Below, piece by piece: positions 37,484 to 48,036 of a stretch of DNA of 64,000 nt. A program made the position numbers and the translations under genes. The number at the start of each line of letters is the position of its first letter. Positions within the stretch are counted from its first letter, which is position 1. The DNA lies in assembly GCF_018603885.1 (NCBI RefSeq), contig NZ_JAHGAW010000006.1, forward strand, positions 186,001-250,000, read 5' to 3'. Source of the DNA: Sphingobium nicotianae. GTDB lineage: Bacteria; Pseudomonadota; Alphaproteobacteria; Sphingomonadales; Sphingomonadaceae. The notes below the pieces were generated by a model. The model saw nothing but the letters and a program-made list of their open reading frames with translations, was not told the DNA's origin and did not search any database.

Positions 37484-37918
37484 ATGGCGCAATCCCGGCC
37501 GAGGCCGCTCTCTCCGCATCTGACCATCTGGCGATGGGGTCCGCACATGCTGATCTCGATCCTGCACCGCGTGACGGGCGACGGCCTGGCGATTGTCGGC
37601 GGCCTGGGGCTCACCTGGTGGCTGTTCGCGGCCGCGAGCGGCCCTGCGGATTACGCGACATTTCAATATTATGTGTGGCGCGCCGATGAGGCGGACCTGG
37701 CCGGGCTGATCGCCAACTATGTGAGCCGGATCGTGCTGATCGGCTTGTCCTGGGCCTTCTTCCAGCATCTCTTCTCGGGCCTGCGCCATCTCGTGATGGA
37801 CATGGGCGCGGGCTATGAGCTCAAGACCAACCGCACCTGGTCGCTGGTCGTCATGGCCGCGGCAGTGATCGCGACCATTGCGCTCTGGGCCTATATCTTC
37901 ACGCGGGGAGCGCACTGA
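37484..37918 (+). CDS. sdhC: Succinate dehydrogenase cytochrome b556 subunit
   Basis: A 144-residue three-helix membrane anchor. RPLSPHLTIWRW opens the protein, SILHRVTGDGLA is the conserved helix-I motif, and HLFSGLRHLVMDMG carries the heme-ligand His. It anchors complex II and binds heme b and quinone. ATG 37484 was chosen because the family starts at RPLSPHL. Overlaps sdhD by one base. Confidence 0.95.
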   Translation: MAQSRPRPLSPHLTIWRWGPHMLISILHRVTGDGLAIVGGLGLTWWLFAAASGPADYATFQYYVWRADEADLAGLIANYVSRIVLIGLSWAFFQHLFSGLRHLVMDMGAGYELKTNRTWSLVVMAAAVIATIALWAYIFTRGAH

Positions 37919-38307
37919 TGGGCAGCGGAACCAAAGTCGGCAAGGTCCGCGGCCTCGGCTCGGCCAAGAGCGGTGTCCATCACTGGGTCGCCCAGCGGTT
38001 CACCGCGATCGGCAACGCGCTGCTGGTAAGCTGGCTGATCGCCGGGCTGGTCATGCTGCCGTCGCACGATCATGGCGCGGTCGCCGGCTGGCTCGCCCAG
38101 CCGATCGTCGCGGTGCCGATGATGCTGATGATCGTCAGCGTCTTCTATCATATCCGCCTCGGCCTGCAGGTGCTGATCGAGGATTATGTGCATGATGACG
38201 GGCTGAAGTTCGCCGTGCTCGTGCTGCTCACCTTCTATGCGATCGGCGCGGGGGCGGTCTGCCTCTTCTCGGTCGCCAAGCTCGCTTTTGCCGGAGGGCC
38301 CCTCTGA
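37918..38307 (+). CDS. sdhD: Succinate dehydrogenase membrane anchor subunit
   Basis: A 129-residue hydrophobic protein with three helices, starting [18 protein letters not shown], the alphaproteobacterial SdhD pattern. [19 protein letters not shown] carries the heme/quinone-site residues. It shares stop/start overlaps of one base with both sdhC and sdhA (TGATG), so the three are coupled. Confidence 0.95.
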   Translation: MGSGTKVGKVRGLGSAKSGVHHWVAQRFTAIGNALLVSWLIAGLVMLPSHDHGAVAGWLAQPIVAVPMMLMIVSVFYHIRLGLQVLIEDYVHDDGLKFAVLVLLTFYAIGAGAVCLFSVAKLAFAGGPL

Positions 38308-40109
38308 TGGCCGACGCTTACAAGATCGTCGATCACACTTATGACGCCGTCGTGGTGGGGGCCGGTGGATCGGGCCTGCGCGCGACCATGGGCATTGCCG
38401 AGAGCGGTCTCAAGACCGCCTGCATCACCAAGCTGTTCCCGACGCGCTCGCACACCGTGGCGGCGCAGGGCGGCATCGCGGCGAGCCTAGGCAACATGGG
38501 TCCGGACCACTGGACCTGGCACATGTACGACACGGTCAAGGGCTCCGACTGGCTCGGCGACCAGGACGCGATCGAATATATGGTGCGCGAGGCGCCGGCG
38601 GCGGTCTACGAGCTGGAGCATGCGGGGGTGCCGTTCAGCCGCACCGAGGAAGGCAAGATCTATCAGCGCCCGTTCGGCGGCATGATGCAGAATATGGGCG
38701 CCGGCCCGCCGGCCCAACGCACCTGCGCCGCCGCCGACCGCACCGGCCACGCCATGCTTCACGCGCTCTACCAGCAGAGCCTGCGCTACGACGCTGATTT
38801 CTATATCGAATATTTCGCGCTCGACCTGATCATGGAAAATGGCGAGTGCCGCGGCGTCATCGCCCTCAACATGGACGACGGCTCGATCCACCGCTTCCGG
38901 GCCCATGCCGTGGTGCTGGCGACCGGCGGCTACGGGCGCTGCTACTTCTCGGCGACCTCGGCGCATAGCTGCACCGGCGACGGCGGCGGTATGGTGTTGC
39001 GCGCGGGCCTGCCGCTGCAGGACATGGAGTTCGTCCAGTTCCACCCGACCGGCATCTATGGCGCGGGCGTGCTCATCACCGAGGGCGCGCGCGGCGAGGG
39101 CGGCTATCTGACCAACTCCGAAGGCGAGCGCTTCATGGAGCGTTATGCGCCCTCGGCCAAGGATCTCGCCTCGCGCGACGTGGTCTCGCGCTCGATGGCG
39201 ATGGAGATCCGCGAGGGCCGCGGCGTCGGCAAGAACAAGGATCATATCTACCTGCACCTCGATCACATCGATCCCAAGGTGTTGCACGAGCGGCTGCCCG
39301 GCATCACCGAGACGGGCAAGATCTTCGCGGGCGTCGACCTGACGCGCCAGCCGCTGCCGGTGGTGCCGACCGTGCACTATAATATGGGCGGCATCCCGAC
39401 CAATTATCATGGCGAAGTCGTGACCTTGAAGGACGGCAATCCCGATGCCGTCGTGCCGGGCCTGTTCGCGGTGGGCGAGGCGGCGTGCGTCTCGGTCCAT
39501 GGCGCCAATCGCCTGGGCTCGAACAGCCTGATCGACCTCGTCGTCTTCGGCCGCGCGACCGGCAAGCGGATCGCCGAGATCGTCAAGCCCGGCGCGGCGC
39601 ACAGGGCGCTGCCGGCGGACTCGGCGGAGCTGGCGCTCGCGCGCGTCGACCATTTCCGCAATGCCAAGGGCGGGACGCCGACGGCCAATATCCGCCTCGA
39701 CATGCAGCATACGATGCAGGCCCATGCCGCCGTGTTCCGCACCGACGCGCTGATGGCCGAGGGCATCGAGAAGCTCGAGAAGGTCTATGCCGGGATGAGC
39801 GACATCGGCATCACCGACCGCTCGATGATCTGGAACACCGATCTCGTCGAGACGCTGGAGCTGGACAATCTGATCGGCCAGGCGCTCTGCACGATCAAGG
39901 GCGCGCGGGCGCGCAAGGAAAGCCGCGGCGCGCACATGCACGAGGATCATCCCGATCGCGACGACGCCAACTGGATGAAGCACACGATCAGCTGGTTCGA
40001 CGGCTGGGGCGGCAAAGGGGGCGCGGTGACGCTCGATAGCCGGCCGGTGCACGACTATACGCTGACTGACGAAATCGCCTACATCGAGCCGAAGAAGCGG
40101 GTTTATTGA
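38307..40109 (+). CDS. sdhA: Succinate dehydrogenase flavoprotein subunit
   Basis: A 600-residue FAD subunit. [15 protein letters not shown] binds FAD, the flavin-linked His is in [11 protein letters not shown], and the substrate loop [20 protein letters not shown] is clear. It converts succinate to fumarate. The usual partner sdhB does not follow: the downstream 220 bases hold only repeats and a leftward YdcH gene. Confidence 0.97.
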   Translation: MADAYKIVDHTYDAVVVGAGGSGLRATMGIAESGLKTACITKLFPTRSHTVAAQGGIAASLGNMGPDHWTWHMYDTVKGSDWLGDQDAIEYMVREAPAAVYELEHAGVPFSRTEEGKIYQRPFGGMMQNMGAGPPAQRTCAAADRTGHAMLHALYQQSLRYDADFYIEYFALDLIMENGECRGVIALNMDDGSIHRFRAHAVVLATGGYGRCYFSATSAHSCTGDGGGMVLRAGLPLQDMEFVQFHPTGIYGAGVLITEGARGEGGYLTNSEGERFMERYAPSAKDLASRDVVSRSMAMEIREGRGVGKNKDHIYLHLDHIDPKVLHERLPGITETGKIFAGVDLTRQPLPVVPTVHYNMGGIPTNYHGEVVTLKDGNPDAVVPGLFAVGEAACVSVHGANRLGSNSLIDLVVFGRATGKRIAEIVKPGAAHRALPADSAELALARVDHFRNAKGGTPTANIRLDMQHTMQAHAAVFRTDALMAEGIEKLEKVYAGMSDIGITDRSMIWNTDLVETLELDNLIGQALCTIKGARARKESRGAHMHEDHPDRDDANWMKHTISWFDGWGGKGGAVTLDSRPVHDYTLTDEIAYIEPKKRVY

Positions 40110-40333
40110 GCCCGCCGGGCAGGCTTCCCCGGAAAGGAAGCGCTGCCCGCGCAGGACACCCGGCTCATCCAGCACACCGCCGGTCTCTCGTCCGGCAGGG
40201 ACAGGGATGGCAAGGAAAGGACTCCTCCGGGCCGCCCGATGGGGCCGTCGGTCCGGTCGGTGCCGGTCAGTCTCCTGGATGCTTCCTTGAGGGCATGCTG
40301 CGCGGATGCGCTCACATGCCCGTTATGCGTCGC
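40110..40333. other. Region after sdhA without sdhB
   Basis: No gene with the ferredoxin-type Cys clusters of SdhB appears. The stretch has several short GC-rich inverted repeats (for example GGGCAGGCTTCC) that may terminate the sdh transcript. A rightward open frame here lacks any recognisable content. Confidence 0.5.
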
Positions 40334-40495
40334 TCAGCCGGTGGCTTGTGCCAGTTCCTGCTTGATTCGAAGCTTCTGCTTCTTGAGCGTCGCGACGAGA
40401 AAATTGTCCGGCGCGGGCCGGGCCGTCTCGTCCTTGATCCGGGCTTCGAGCCCGGCATGTTTGGCGTGAAGTGCGGAAACATGGGATGTGTCCAT
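40334..40495 (-). CDS. YdcH family (DUF465) small protein
   Basis: A 53-residue helical protein: HVSALHAKHAGLEARIKDE, then RPAPDNFLVATLKKQKLRIK and QELAQATG. This is the YdcH pattern of two helices with a PAPD turn. ATG 40495 follows GGAGGACAGT. Function of the family is unknown. A second, differently built YdcH protein is encoded on the other strand at 40775. Confidence 0.85.
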   Translation of the reverse strand: MDTSHVSALHAKHAGLEARIKDETARPAPDNFLVATLKKQKLRIKQELAQATG

Positions 40496-40774
40496 ACTGT
40501 CCTCCTTAGCCATTGCGACAATGGAGGGTCAGTAAATCACTCCGGCGCGGACCTGTCTCCCCCCTTTTTTCGATTTGCGATAAGCCGCAGCACAGGCGGC
40601 GACGATGTGATTGATCGTTAAACAAAATTCCGATGGCGCTGCCCTGTCATTTCGCGACTGCGGAAGAAAAGGCGTTAACGCTGAATTTTTGTTGCGATGG
40701 GTTCGGCCGTTGCGGGCGGGGAGACGCGATGCGATGATGCAGCCGCGCGCAGAATGACGGGAGGTTGCGAGTCG

Positions 40775-40975
40775 GTGTTGTCGATCGAGGAAATCGAGCA
40801 GCGGCTGGAGTTTCTGCGGGTCGAACATCGCGATCTCGATTGCGCGATCGTCGCCCTCAGCCAGATCGCCCAGCCCGACCAGCTTCAGCTCGCGCGCATG
40901 AAGAAGCGCAAATTGCGCCTGCGCGACGAAATCACGATGCTGGAAAACAGCCTGATTCCCGACATTATCGCTTGA
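40775..40975 (+). CDS. YdcH family (DUF465) small protein
   Basis: About 66 residues: IEEIEQRLEFLRVEHRDLDC, LARMKKRKLRLRDEITMLEN and the typical end LIPDIIA. I chose GTG 40775, ten bases after GGGAGG; ATG 40754 or 40697 are alternatives. It is followed 104 bases later by a DUF1465 gene, a neighbourhood common in alphaproteobacteria. Function unknown. Confidence 0.85.
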   Translation: MLSIEEIEQRLEFLRVEHRDLDCAIVALSQIAQPDQLQLARMKKRKLRLRDEITMLENSLIPDIIA

Positions 40976-41079
40976 ACAACCGCCCCATTTCGGGACGAGC
41001 CACGGTCCGACGCCGACATGTGGTTGATTCGAAGTTAATCGGCGCGACAGCCGCCAGGGTCTGTGGCAGCAACGATGGC

Positions 41080-41559
41080 ATGAGCGACTCAACCACCCTG
41101 CTCAACCAGTTCGACCGGCGCCTGATCGACAGTCTCTATGTCGAAGCCATGGTGCTTGCCGACGAGGCGCGTTCCTTCTTCGACCATCGGGCCGAGGAAC
41201 ATCGCGCTTTGCTCGGTCAGGTCGACCGCGTTGAATTCGCCTGCGAGTCGCTGAAAGTGACGACGCGCCTGATGCACGTCATCGCCTGGCTGCTGACCCA
41301 GCGCGCCATCCTGAACGGCGAGCTGCCCGAGTCCGCGCGTGGCGAGGAGCGCCACGGACTTGGCGCTGCCGCACCGACACCCGCCGGCATTGCCGAGCGC
41401 TTCAGCGTCGACATGGCGGCCCTGATCGAAACGAGCGAGGATCTCTACGATCGGGTCTCGCGCCTGGAACGCCAGCTGATCGGGCGCGGCCGGAACGACA
41501 TCGCCTTGCCGCTCAGCCCGGCGCGCGACCTGCTGATCCGGCTCGAACGGGCCTTCTGA
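41080..41559 (+). CDS. DUF1465 family protein
   Basis: A 159-residue protein: LIDSLYVEAMVLADEARSFF, then FACESLKVTTRLMHVIAWLL and LIETSEDLYDRVSRLERQL. This is the DUF1465 pattern, found next to YdcH genes in alphaproteobacteria. It is mostly helical and lacks membrane segments. Function is not established. ATG 41080 has no strong ribosome site, though the family starts here. Confidence 0.87.
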   Translation: MSDSTTLLNQFDRRLIDSLYVEAMVLADEARSFFDHRAEEHRALLGQVDRVEFACESLKVTTRLMHVIAWLLTQRAILNGELPESARGEERHGLGAAAPTPAGIAERFSVDMAALIETSEDLYDRVSRLERQLIGRGRNDIALPLSPARDLLIRLERAF

Positions 41560-41679
41560 TCCGCCGGGAATGGCCGCGCCGGTCGCCCGGGCGATCGGCG
41601 GTGCCTCCAATCGACCCAAAACCCTGCGAAATGTCCGAATGCGGGTTGCAGTCGAGCCGCGAACCCATAGACAGAGGTC

Positions 41680-43806
41680 ATGTTGCGACGGTCGGGCCTT
41701 GGCTGGTCTCCCAATCCTGAGCTGAGTGTCGGCTGGACCGTCATGGCGATGATGCTTGCGGTGCCGGGCATCGCGCGCGCGCAGCCCAGTCCGACGACAG
41801 TGCCGTCGCCGTCCGCCACGCCGGCACCTGCCCAGACCGCGCCGGACAATAGCCTCGATCTTGAGGAGATGCCGGACATCGGCCTCGACTGGCCCGATCT
41901 CGCCGCGCCCTCCGCGTCGCTGCCTACGGACCCGGTGCCGGAACCGGAAGCGGCCAGCCAGAATCAGGCGCCGCCGCCGCCCTATCCCCCCTCGGATGCG
42001 GAGGTCGCGGCGGAGCAGGCGACATCCGATGCGACGCGTGACGCGCTCGCCGCACTCGATCCGAGCGTGCCGCTGCGGTATCACACCACGCTGGACGGCT
42101 TCAGCGCGGTTGCCGACGCGACCTTCTATACGCGGTTCGATACGCTCTCCGTGCTGAAGCAGGGCGAAGGCGACCGCGCCAATATCGCCCAGATTCGCCG
42201 GCGCGGGCAGAGCGACACCGACCTCGTCGATGAGCTGCTGCGGGCGCGGGGCTATTACGACAGCCGGACGCGCATGAGGTTGGGCGTCGACGCGGGGACG
42301 GACCCGCACGTCAACGTCATCCTCGGCGCCAGCGCGGGGCCGCGCTATCTGCTCAGCAACGTGCAGGTCTTTGGCCTGGAGGGCGCTAGCCCGCTGGGCA
42401 CGGACCTGCGCGGGCTGTTCACCGTCAAACAGGGCGATCCGGCCGACACCGACGCGATCCTCGCCGCCACGGACAAGCTGCGCACGGGGCTGGGCGAAGG
42501 CGGCTATCCCTTCGCGGACGTGCGCGAGCCGGTGCTGACGGTCGATCACCAGCAGCGCGAGGCGATCCTCAATCTCAACGTCACGACCGGCGGCTTCCGC
42601 CGCTTCGGCGAGATCAAGGTGAACCAGCAGGCGCCGTTCGATGCCAGGCATGTCGCGGTCATCAGCCGTTTCAAGCCCGGTCAGCCCTATAATCAGAGCG
42701 ACATTACCGACCTCGACCGCGCGCTGATCGCCACGGGTCTGGTCTCGCAGGTGACGATCACGCCGCAAGAGGGCAAGACCGATCAGCTGGTCGATCTCGC
42801 GATCAGCATGACTCCCGCGCCGCCCCGCACCATCTCGGGCGAAATCGGCTATGGCACGGGCGAGGGCGCGCGTATCGAGGCGAGCTGGCAGCATCGCAAC
42901 TTCTTCCCGCCCGAAGGCGCGCTCACCCTGCGTGGCGTGCTCGGTACGCAGGAGCAGAGCCTGACGGCGACGCTTCGCCGCAACAATCTGGGCCGCCGCG
43001 ACCGTGTGCTCAACCTCGAGCTCAGCGGCGCCAATGTCGACCAGCCGGCCTATCAGGCCCTGACCGCGGGCATCGCCGGCAGCTTCGAGCGGCAGACCAA
43101 TCTCATCTTCCAGAAGGACTGGACCTGGTCGTTCGGCGCCGAACTGCGGATCAGTGACGAGCGCGACCTCTACGGCGCCTCGCTGACACCGCGGCACCGC
43201 ACCTATGTGATCGCGGCACTGCCGACCGGCGTCACCTATGACGGCAGCGACGATCTGCTGGATCCGCGCAAGGGCTTCCGACTGGGCGCGCGCATATCGC
43301 CGGAAGTGTCGCTGCAAAATGGCGTGTTCAGCTATATCCGGGGCCAGGTCGACGGCAGTGCCTATGTGCCCTTCAGCGATCGCGTGACGATCGCCGGACG
43401 GTTCCGCCTGGGCACGATCGTCGGTGCCTCGGCGGATCGCATCGCACCGACCCGGCGCTATTATTCCGGCGGCGGCGGATCGGTGCGCGGCTATGGCTAT
43501 CAGGCGATCGGCCCCCGTGACCTCAACAATGATCCGGTCGGTGGCCGCAGTCTCGGCGAATTGTCGCTGGAAGCGCGCTTCCGCTTCGGCAGCCTCAATC
43601 AGTTCGGCCTCGTGCCGTTCATCGATGCCGGCACGATCTCCGCCGATCCCTGGCCGAGCGCCAGGGAACTGCGCATCGGGGCAGGGCTGGGCCTGCGTTA
43701 TTACAGCAATTTCGGCCCGATCCGCATTGATGTCGGCACGCCGCTGAACCCGCAGCCGGGCGACTCGCGGATCGGCGTCTATGTCTCGCTGGGGCAGGCC
43801 TTCTGA
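41680..43806 (+). CDS. tamA: Translocation and assembly module TamA (BamA-like)
   Basis: A 708-residue outer membrane Omp85 protein. The signal peptide ends near GIARAQ; a Pro/Ala-rich linker follows; POTRA domains cover roughly residues 130-370 (LLRARGYYDSRT, VFGLEGASPLG); the barrel fills the rest, with VRGYGYQAIGPRD as the conserved VRGY loop and the terminal Phe of the beta signal (GVYVSLGQAF). With TamB it inserts some outer membrane proteins or moves lipids. Overlaps tamB by one base. Confidence 0.93.
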   Translation: MLRRSGLGWSPNPELSVGWTVMAMMLAVPGIARAQPSPTTVPSPSATPAPAQTAPDNSLDLEEMPDIGLDWPDLAAPSASLPTDPVPEPEAASQNQAPPPPYPPSDAEVAAEQATSDATRDALAALDPSVPLRYHTTLDGFSAVADATFYTRFDTLSVLKQGEGDRANIAQIRRRGQSDTDLVDELLRARGYYDSRTRMRLGVDAGTDPHVNVILGASAGPRYLLSNVQVFGLEGASPLGTDLRGLFTVKQGDPADTDAILAATDKLRTGLGEGGYPFADVREPVLTVDHQQREAILNLNVTTGGFRRFGEIKVNQQAPFDARHVAVISRFKPGQPYNQSDITDLDRALIATGLVSQVTITPQEGKTDQLVDLAISMTPAPPRTISGEIGYGTGEGARIEASWQHRNFFPPEGALTLRGVLGTQEQSLTATLRRNNLGRRDRVLNLELSGANVDQPAYQALTAGIAGSFERQTNLIFQKDWTWSFGAELRISDERDLYGASLTPRHRTYVIAALPTGVTYDGSDDLLDPRKGFRLGARISPEVSLQNGVFSYIRGQVDGSAYVPFSDRVTIAGRFRLGTIVGASADRIAPTRRYYSGGGGSVRGYGYQAIGPRDLNNDPVGGRSLGELSLEARFRFGSLNQFGLVPFIDAGTISADPWPSARELRIGAGLGLRYYSNFGPIRIDVGTPLNPQPGDSRIGVYVSLGQAF

Positions 43807-46800
43807 TGGCCGAGGAGATCGCTCCCGACCTCGCGCCCGTGGCGGCGGCTCCCGCCCGGCGTCGCTGGTGGCGGTGGGTGAGTCTCTCGGTGCTGGTGGC
43901 CATCGCGGCGCTGTTGCTGGCGATCTGGGGCGGGGTGCGCTGGCTCGACAGCCAGGCGGGACACCGCTTCATCATCGGCCAGATCGCGCGCTGGGAACCG
44001 GTGACGGGGCTGCGCGTGAGCGTCGGGTCGATCGAGGGGCGGCTGTTTCGCGACCTGACGTTGCGCGACGTGCGCTTCTCCGACCCGAAGGGTGAGTTCG
44101 CGCGGGTCCAGCGCGCCGACATGAGCTGGTATCCCCTCGGCTGGCTCTCCAACCGGCTCGACATCGATCGCCTGCACATTGTTTCGGCCGATCTCCATCG
44201 GCTGCCGCAATTCCGGCCGACCGAGGCCAAGACGTCGATCCTCCCGGGCTTCGACATTCGTCTCGCCGACCTGCGCGTCGACCGGCTTGGGCTCGGCGCT
44301 GGAATCGCGGGCGAGCGACGCACGATCCGCGCGGTCGGCAAGGCGGATATTCGCTCCGGCCGGGCGGTCATCAATCTGCTGGCCTTCTCGGCCAATACGC
44401 CGGACGTCGTCCGCCTCGCGCTCGACAGCCGGCCGGATGATCGCAAGTTCGACATCGATCTCGTCGTGGTCGGGCCGCGTGGCGGCATCATCGCCAAGCT
44501 CGCCGGCACCGATCGGCCGGTCGCGTTCACGATCAGGGGAGATGGCGACTGGCGCCGGTGGAGAGGACGCGCGCTGGCGCTCGATGGCAAGCAACTCGTC
44601 GTCAATCTCGCGCTCGGCATGGAGCAGGGCAGCTATCATGTGCGCGGGCCGCTGGCGCTGATCGGGCCGATGACATTGCTCAAGCCGCTGGCGCCGGACG
44701 GCCGCGCGCAACTCGATGCGACGCTGCGTTTCGACAATCGCCTGCTATCGGGCACGGCATCGCTCGGACTGTCCGCCGCGCAGCTCAGGGCAACCGGCGG
44801 CCTCGATCTCGCCCGCAACCGCTTCGATGAACTGCGGCTGGACGCCGCGATCGCGCAGCCCGGTCGCCTCGCGCCCGGCGTGAGCGGTCAGCCGATCCAG
44901 CTGCGCGCGCGGCTCGCCGGGCCCTTCGCCGACGCCCAGCTTGATTATCTGCTGACCGGCGCCGAACTGCGGCAGGGGAGCCTGCAGCTGCGCGACCTGC
45001 GGCTGTCCGGCGAGGGACGGCTGGCCGGCACGAAGGGGAGCTTCCCGATCCGCCTGACGGCGCGTTCGCTGGCGCTCGGCAATCCGATGATCGACGAGCG
45101 ACTGCGCAATCTCACCGTGAACGGCATGCTCACGCGAGACGGCGACGCGCTGCGCATCGCACCGACCGCGGTGAAGGCGAGCGGGCTTGCGGCCGTGCTC
45201 GACGGGCAGGCGAACCTGCGCGCCGGGAGCTTCCTCGCCAATCTCAAGGGCGGGTTCGACAGGCTGGAGATGCGCGGCCTCGGCCGGCTCGATCTCAGTG
45301 CCGTGCTGCGTCTCGCGCATCTGCCGCGCGGCGCGACGACTTTCACCGGCACGGCGCGCGCGACGATGCGGCGGCTCGACAATGGTTTCCTGCGCGGCCT
45401 CGGCGAAGGGCTGCCGGTGCTGACCAGCAACTTCGCCTTCGCGGGGCAGGGTCGCATCGCGCTGAGCAACCTGCGCGTTGCGGCGCCGGCGCTGACTCTT
45501 GCAGGCAACGGCTTCGTCGATCCCAAGGGCAATCTCCAGATCGCGGCGACCGGCCAGCACCGCGCCTATGGCCCGCTGCGCGTGACGCTCGCCGGCAAGG
45601 CCGACCGGCCCGAGGTGGACCTGCTGCTCGAGCGGCCGCTGCCCGTGCTGCGTCTCGCCAATGTCCATGCGCATCTCACGCCCGACGAGCGCGGCTATGC
45701 CGTGAGCGTCGAGGGCGGATCGATGCTCGGGCCGTTCAAGGGCGAGGCTGCGGTGCTGCTGCCGCCCAATGGCCAGGCGACGATCGCGCTCACCAATCTG
45801 GGTATCAGCGACGTGGTGGTGAAGGGCGAGATCGTCCCGGTTGCCGGCGGGCTGCAGGGGCTGCTCACCTTGTCAGGTCCGGCCGAGGGGCAGATCGAGC
45901 TGTCGATGGTCGAGGGCGTCCAGAAGATTGGCCTCAATGTCGATCTGGGCGGCGCCAAGTTTGCGGGATCGCCGGCGATCACGGTCAATCGCGGCACGGT
46001 ACGCGGCGACATTTTGCTGCGGCCGGGCGCGGTGAGCATCACCGCCAGTGCGCAGGGGCGCGGCTTGCGGATCGGGTCGCTGGTCGTCGGCCGTTTCGCG
46101 GCAGCCGCCAATCTGGTGAACGGGGAGGGGACGGCGACCCTCTCGATGAGCGGCCAGAACGGGCGCCTGTTCGACATTCAGGGGCGCGCGGGCATTGCGC
46201 AGGACCGCATCCGCATCGATCTGCAGGGATCGGTCGACCAGCGGCCGCTCAAGCTCGATCGGGCCGCGGTGCTGACCCGCGAAGATGAGGGCTGGCGCCT
46301 CGCTCCGGTGACGCTGCACATGCAGGGCGGCGGCCTGCGCCTCGCCGGACTGCTCGGCGCGACCGCGACACATGTCGAGGCGCAGATGCAGAGCCTGCCG
46401 CTCGCCTTGCTCGATCTGGTCAATGGCGAGCTCGGCCTCGGCGGCACGGCGGACGGGACGCTGGCGTTCGACTGGCCGCGCGGCACCGTGCCCAGCGGGC
46501 GGATGAACCTGCGCATCAAGGGCCTGACCCGTTCGGGGCTGGCGCTCAGCTCGGCCCCGATCGACATCGGCCTCAATGCGATGCTGGACAGCCAGCGGCT
46601 AGCGGCCCGTGCCGTCTTCGCCAAGGGCGGCACCGTGATCGGCCGTGCGCAGGCGCTCGTCGCGCCGCTCGGGACGGGGTCGCTCGCGGACCGCGTGCTC
46701 AATGCCCCGCTGCGCGCCCAGCTCCGCTATGCGGGCGATGCCGACACGCTCTGGCGGCTCACCAATGTCGAGATCATCTCGCTCGGCGGCGACGTCCGGC

Positions 46801-47990
46801 TCATCGCCAATGCGACCGGAACGCTCTCCGACCCGCTGATCCTGGGCTCACTCGACACGAGCAATGCCCGCCTGCAGAGCCCGGTCACCGGTATGTCGCT
46901 GACCAACGTCTCGGCGCACGGCACGTTCAGCGGCTCGCGCCTGAGCATCGGCGACATTCAGGGCCGCACCGCCGGCAATGGCGCGGTGGCCGGCAGCGCG
47001 ATCTTCGATCTCTCGGCCGAGCGCGGCGTGGGCATGGACATCAATCTGCGCGCCGAGCGGGCCGTATTGCTCGACCGCGACGATGTCGGCGCGACCGTGA
47101 CCGGGCCGCTGCGGATCCAGTCCTCGGGCAGCGGCGGCGTGATTTCCGGCGACCTCGATGTCGTCGCCAGCCGCTTCGTGCTCGGCCGCGCCTCGGTCGC
47201 CGCCGAGATCCCGCAGCTCCGCCTGGTCGAGATCAATCGCGCGGGCGATGAAGTGGAGCGCAACCGCGCCGCCGCATCCTGGCGGCTCGACGTGAAGGCA
47301 CGCGCGCCGCAGGGCCTCATGGTCGAGGGCCTGGGCATGCAGAGCGAATGGTCGGCCGATCTCACGATCGGCGGGCTGGTGACGGCACCGGCCTTCCGCG
47401 GCACGGCGACGCTCATTCGCGGCACCTATGACTTTGCCGGCAAGCGCTTCGACCTGCGCGAAGGCCGGCTGACCTTCAACGGCAGCACGCCGGTGAATCC
47501 GGTGCTGGACGTGCGCGCCGTGGCGGATGTGCAGGATCTGTCCGCGACGATCACCGTGACCGGCACCAGCCAGCGGCCGATCATCAACTTCTCCAGCATT
47601 CCCGCCATGGCGCAGGACGAGCTGCTCGCGCGGCTGCTGTTCGGCACGTCCATTTCGAAGCTGTCCGCGCCCGAAGCGCTCCAGCTGGCATCGGCAGTCG
47701 CGGCTTTCCAGGGTGGGGGCGGCGGGCTCGACCCGATCAACGCGGTGCGCCGTGCCACCGGCCTCTCGCGCCTGCGCGTCCTCGCCGCCGATCCGACGAT
47801 CGGGCAGAAGACGGCGATCGCGGCGGGCAAGAACATTGGTCGCAATCTTTACGTGGAACTTATCACCGACGGGCAGGGCTACAGCGCGACGCGCGTCGAA
47901 TATCAGATCACGCGCTGGCTTTCGCTGCTCTCGACGGTCTCGACCGTGGGTCGCCAGAGTGCGGCCGCGCGGATATCTAAGGATTATTGA
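43806..47990 (+). CDS. tamB: Translocation and assembly module TamB
   Basis: A 1394-residue AsmA-like protein. After an N-terminal inner-membrane helix (RWVSLSVLVAIAALLLAIWGG) it forms a long beta-rich groove across the periplasm. The C-terminal DUF490 domain includes FRGTATLIRGTYDFAGKRF and ELLARLLFGTS, ending in an aromatic residue (Tyr) as TamB proteins do. It pairs with TamA encoded directly upstream. Confidence 0.94.
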   Translation: MAEEIAPDLAPVAAAPARRRWWRWVSLSVLVAIAALLLAIWGGVRWLDSQAGHRFIIGQIARWEPVTGLRVSVGSIEGRLFRDLTLRDVRFSDPKGEFARVQRADMSWYPLGWLSNRLDIDRLHIVSADLHRLPQFRPTEAKTSILPGFDIRLADLRVDRLGLGAGIAGERRTIRAVGKADIRSGRAVINLLAFSANTPDVVRLALDSRPDDRKFDIDLVVVGPRGGIIAKLAGTDRPVAFTIRGDGDWRRWRGRALALDGKQLVVNLALGMEQGSYHVRGPLALIGPMTLLKPLAPDGRAQLDATLRFDNRLLSGTASLGLSAAQLRATGGLDLARNRFDELRLDAAIAQPGRLAPGVSGQPIQLRARLAGPFADAQLDYLLTGAELRQGSLQLRDLRLSGEGRLAGTKGSFPIRLTARSLALGNPMIDERLRNLTVNGMLTRDGDALRIAPTAVKASGLAAVLDGQANLRAGSFLANLKGGFDRLEMRGLGRLDLSAVLRLAHLPRGATTFTGTARATMRRLDNGFLRGLGEGLPVLTSNFAFAGQGRIALSNLRVAAPALTLAGNGFVDPKGNLQIAATGQHRAYGPLRVTLAGKADRPEVDLLLERPLPVLRLANVHAHLTPDERGYAVSVEGGSMLGPFKGEAAVLLPPNGQATIALTNLGISDVVVKGEIVPVAGGLQGLLTLSGPAEGQIELSMVEGVQKIGLNVDLGGAKFAGSPAITVNRGTVRGDILLRPGAVSITASAQGRGLRIGSLVVGRFAAAANLVNGEGTATLSMSGQNGRLFDIQGRAGIAQDRIRIDLQGSVDQRPLKLDRAAVLTREDEGWRLAPVTLHMQGGGLRLAGLLGATATHVEAQMQSLPLALLDLVNGELGLGGTADGTLAFDWPRGTVPSGRMNLRIKGLTRSGLALSSAPIDIGLNAMLDSQRLAARAVFAKGGTVIGRAQALVAPLGTGSLADRVLNAPLRAQLRYAGDADTLWRLTNVEIISLGGDVRLIANATGTLSDPLILGSLDTSNARLQSPVTGMSLTNVSAHGTFSGSRLSIGDIQGRTAGNGAVAGSAIFDLSAERGVGMDINLRAERAVLLDRDDVGATVTGPLRIQSSGSGGVISGDLDVVASRFVLGRASVAAEIPQLRLVEINRAGDEVERNRAAASWRLDVKARAPQGLMVEGLGMQSEWSADLTIGGLVTAPAFRGTATLIRGTYDFAGKRFDLREGRLTFNGSTPVNPVLDVRAVADVQDLSATITVTGTSQRPIINFSSIPAMAQDELLARLLFGTSISKLSAPEALQLASAVAAFQGGGGGLDPINAVRRATGLSRLRVLAADPTIGQKTAIAAGKNIGRNLYVELITDGQGYSATRVEYQITRWLSLLSTVSTVGRQSAAARISKDY

Positions 47991-48036
47991 GCGCTCGGCC
48001 CTCGCTAAATCGGCCGTCAGCAGGCATGTTGCTGAC

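Noticed and set aside
40106..40621. Open frame after sdhA as a possible sdhB
   Set aside because: It lacks the Cys clusters of SdhB and overlaps a clear YdcH gene on the other strand.
41089..43317. 742-codon minus-strand frame opposite tamA
   Set aside because: Antisense shadow; TamA with POTRA and VRGY motifs is on the plus strand.
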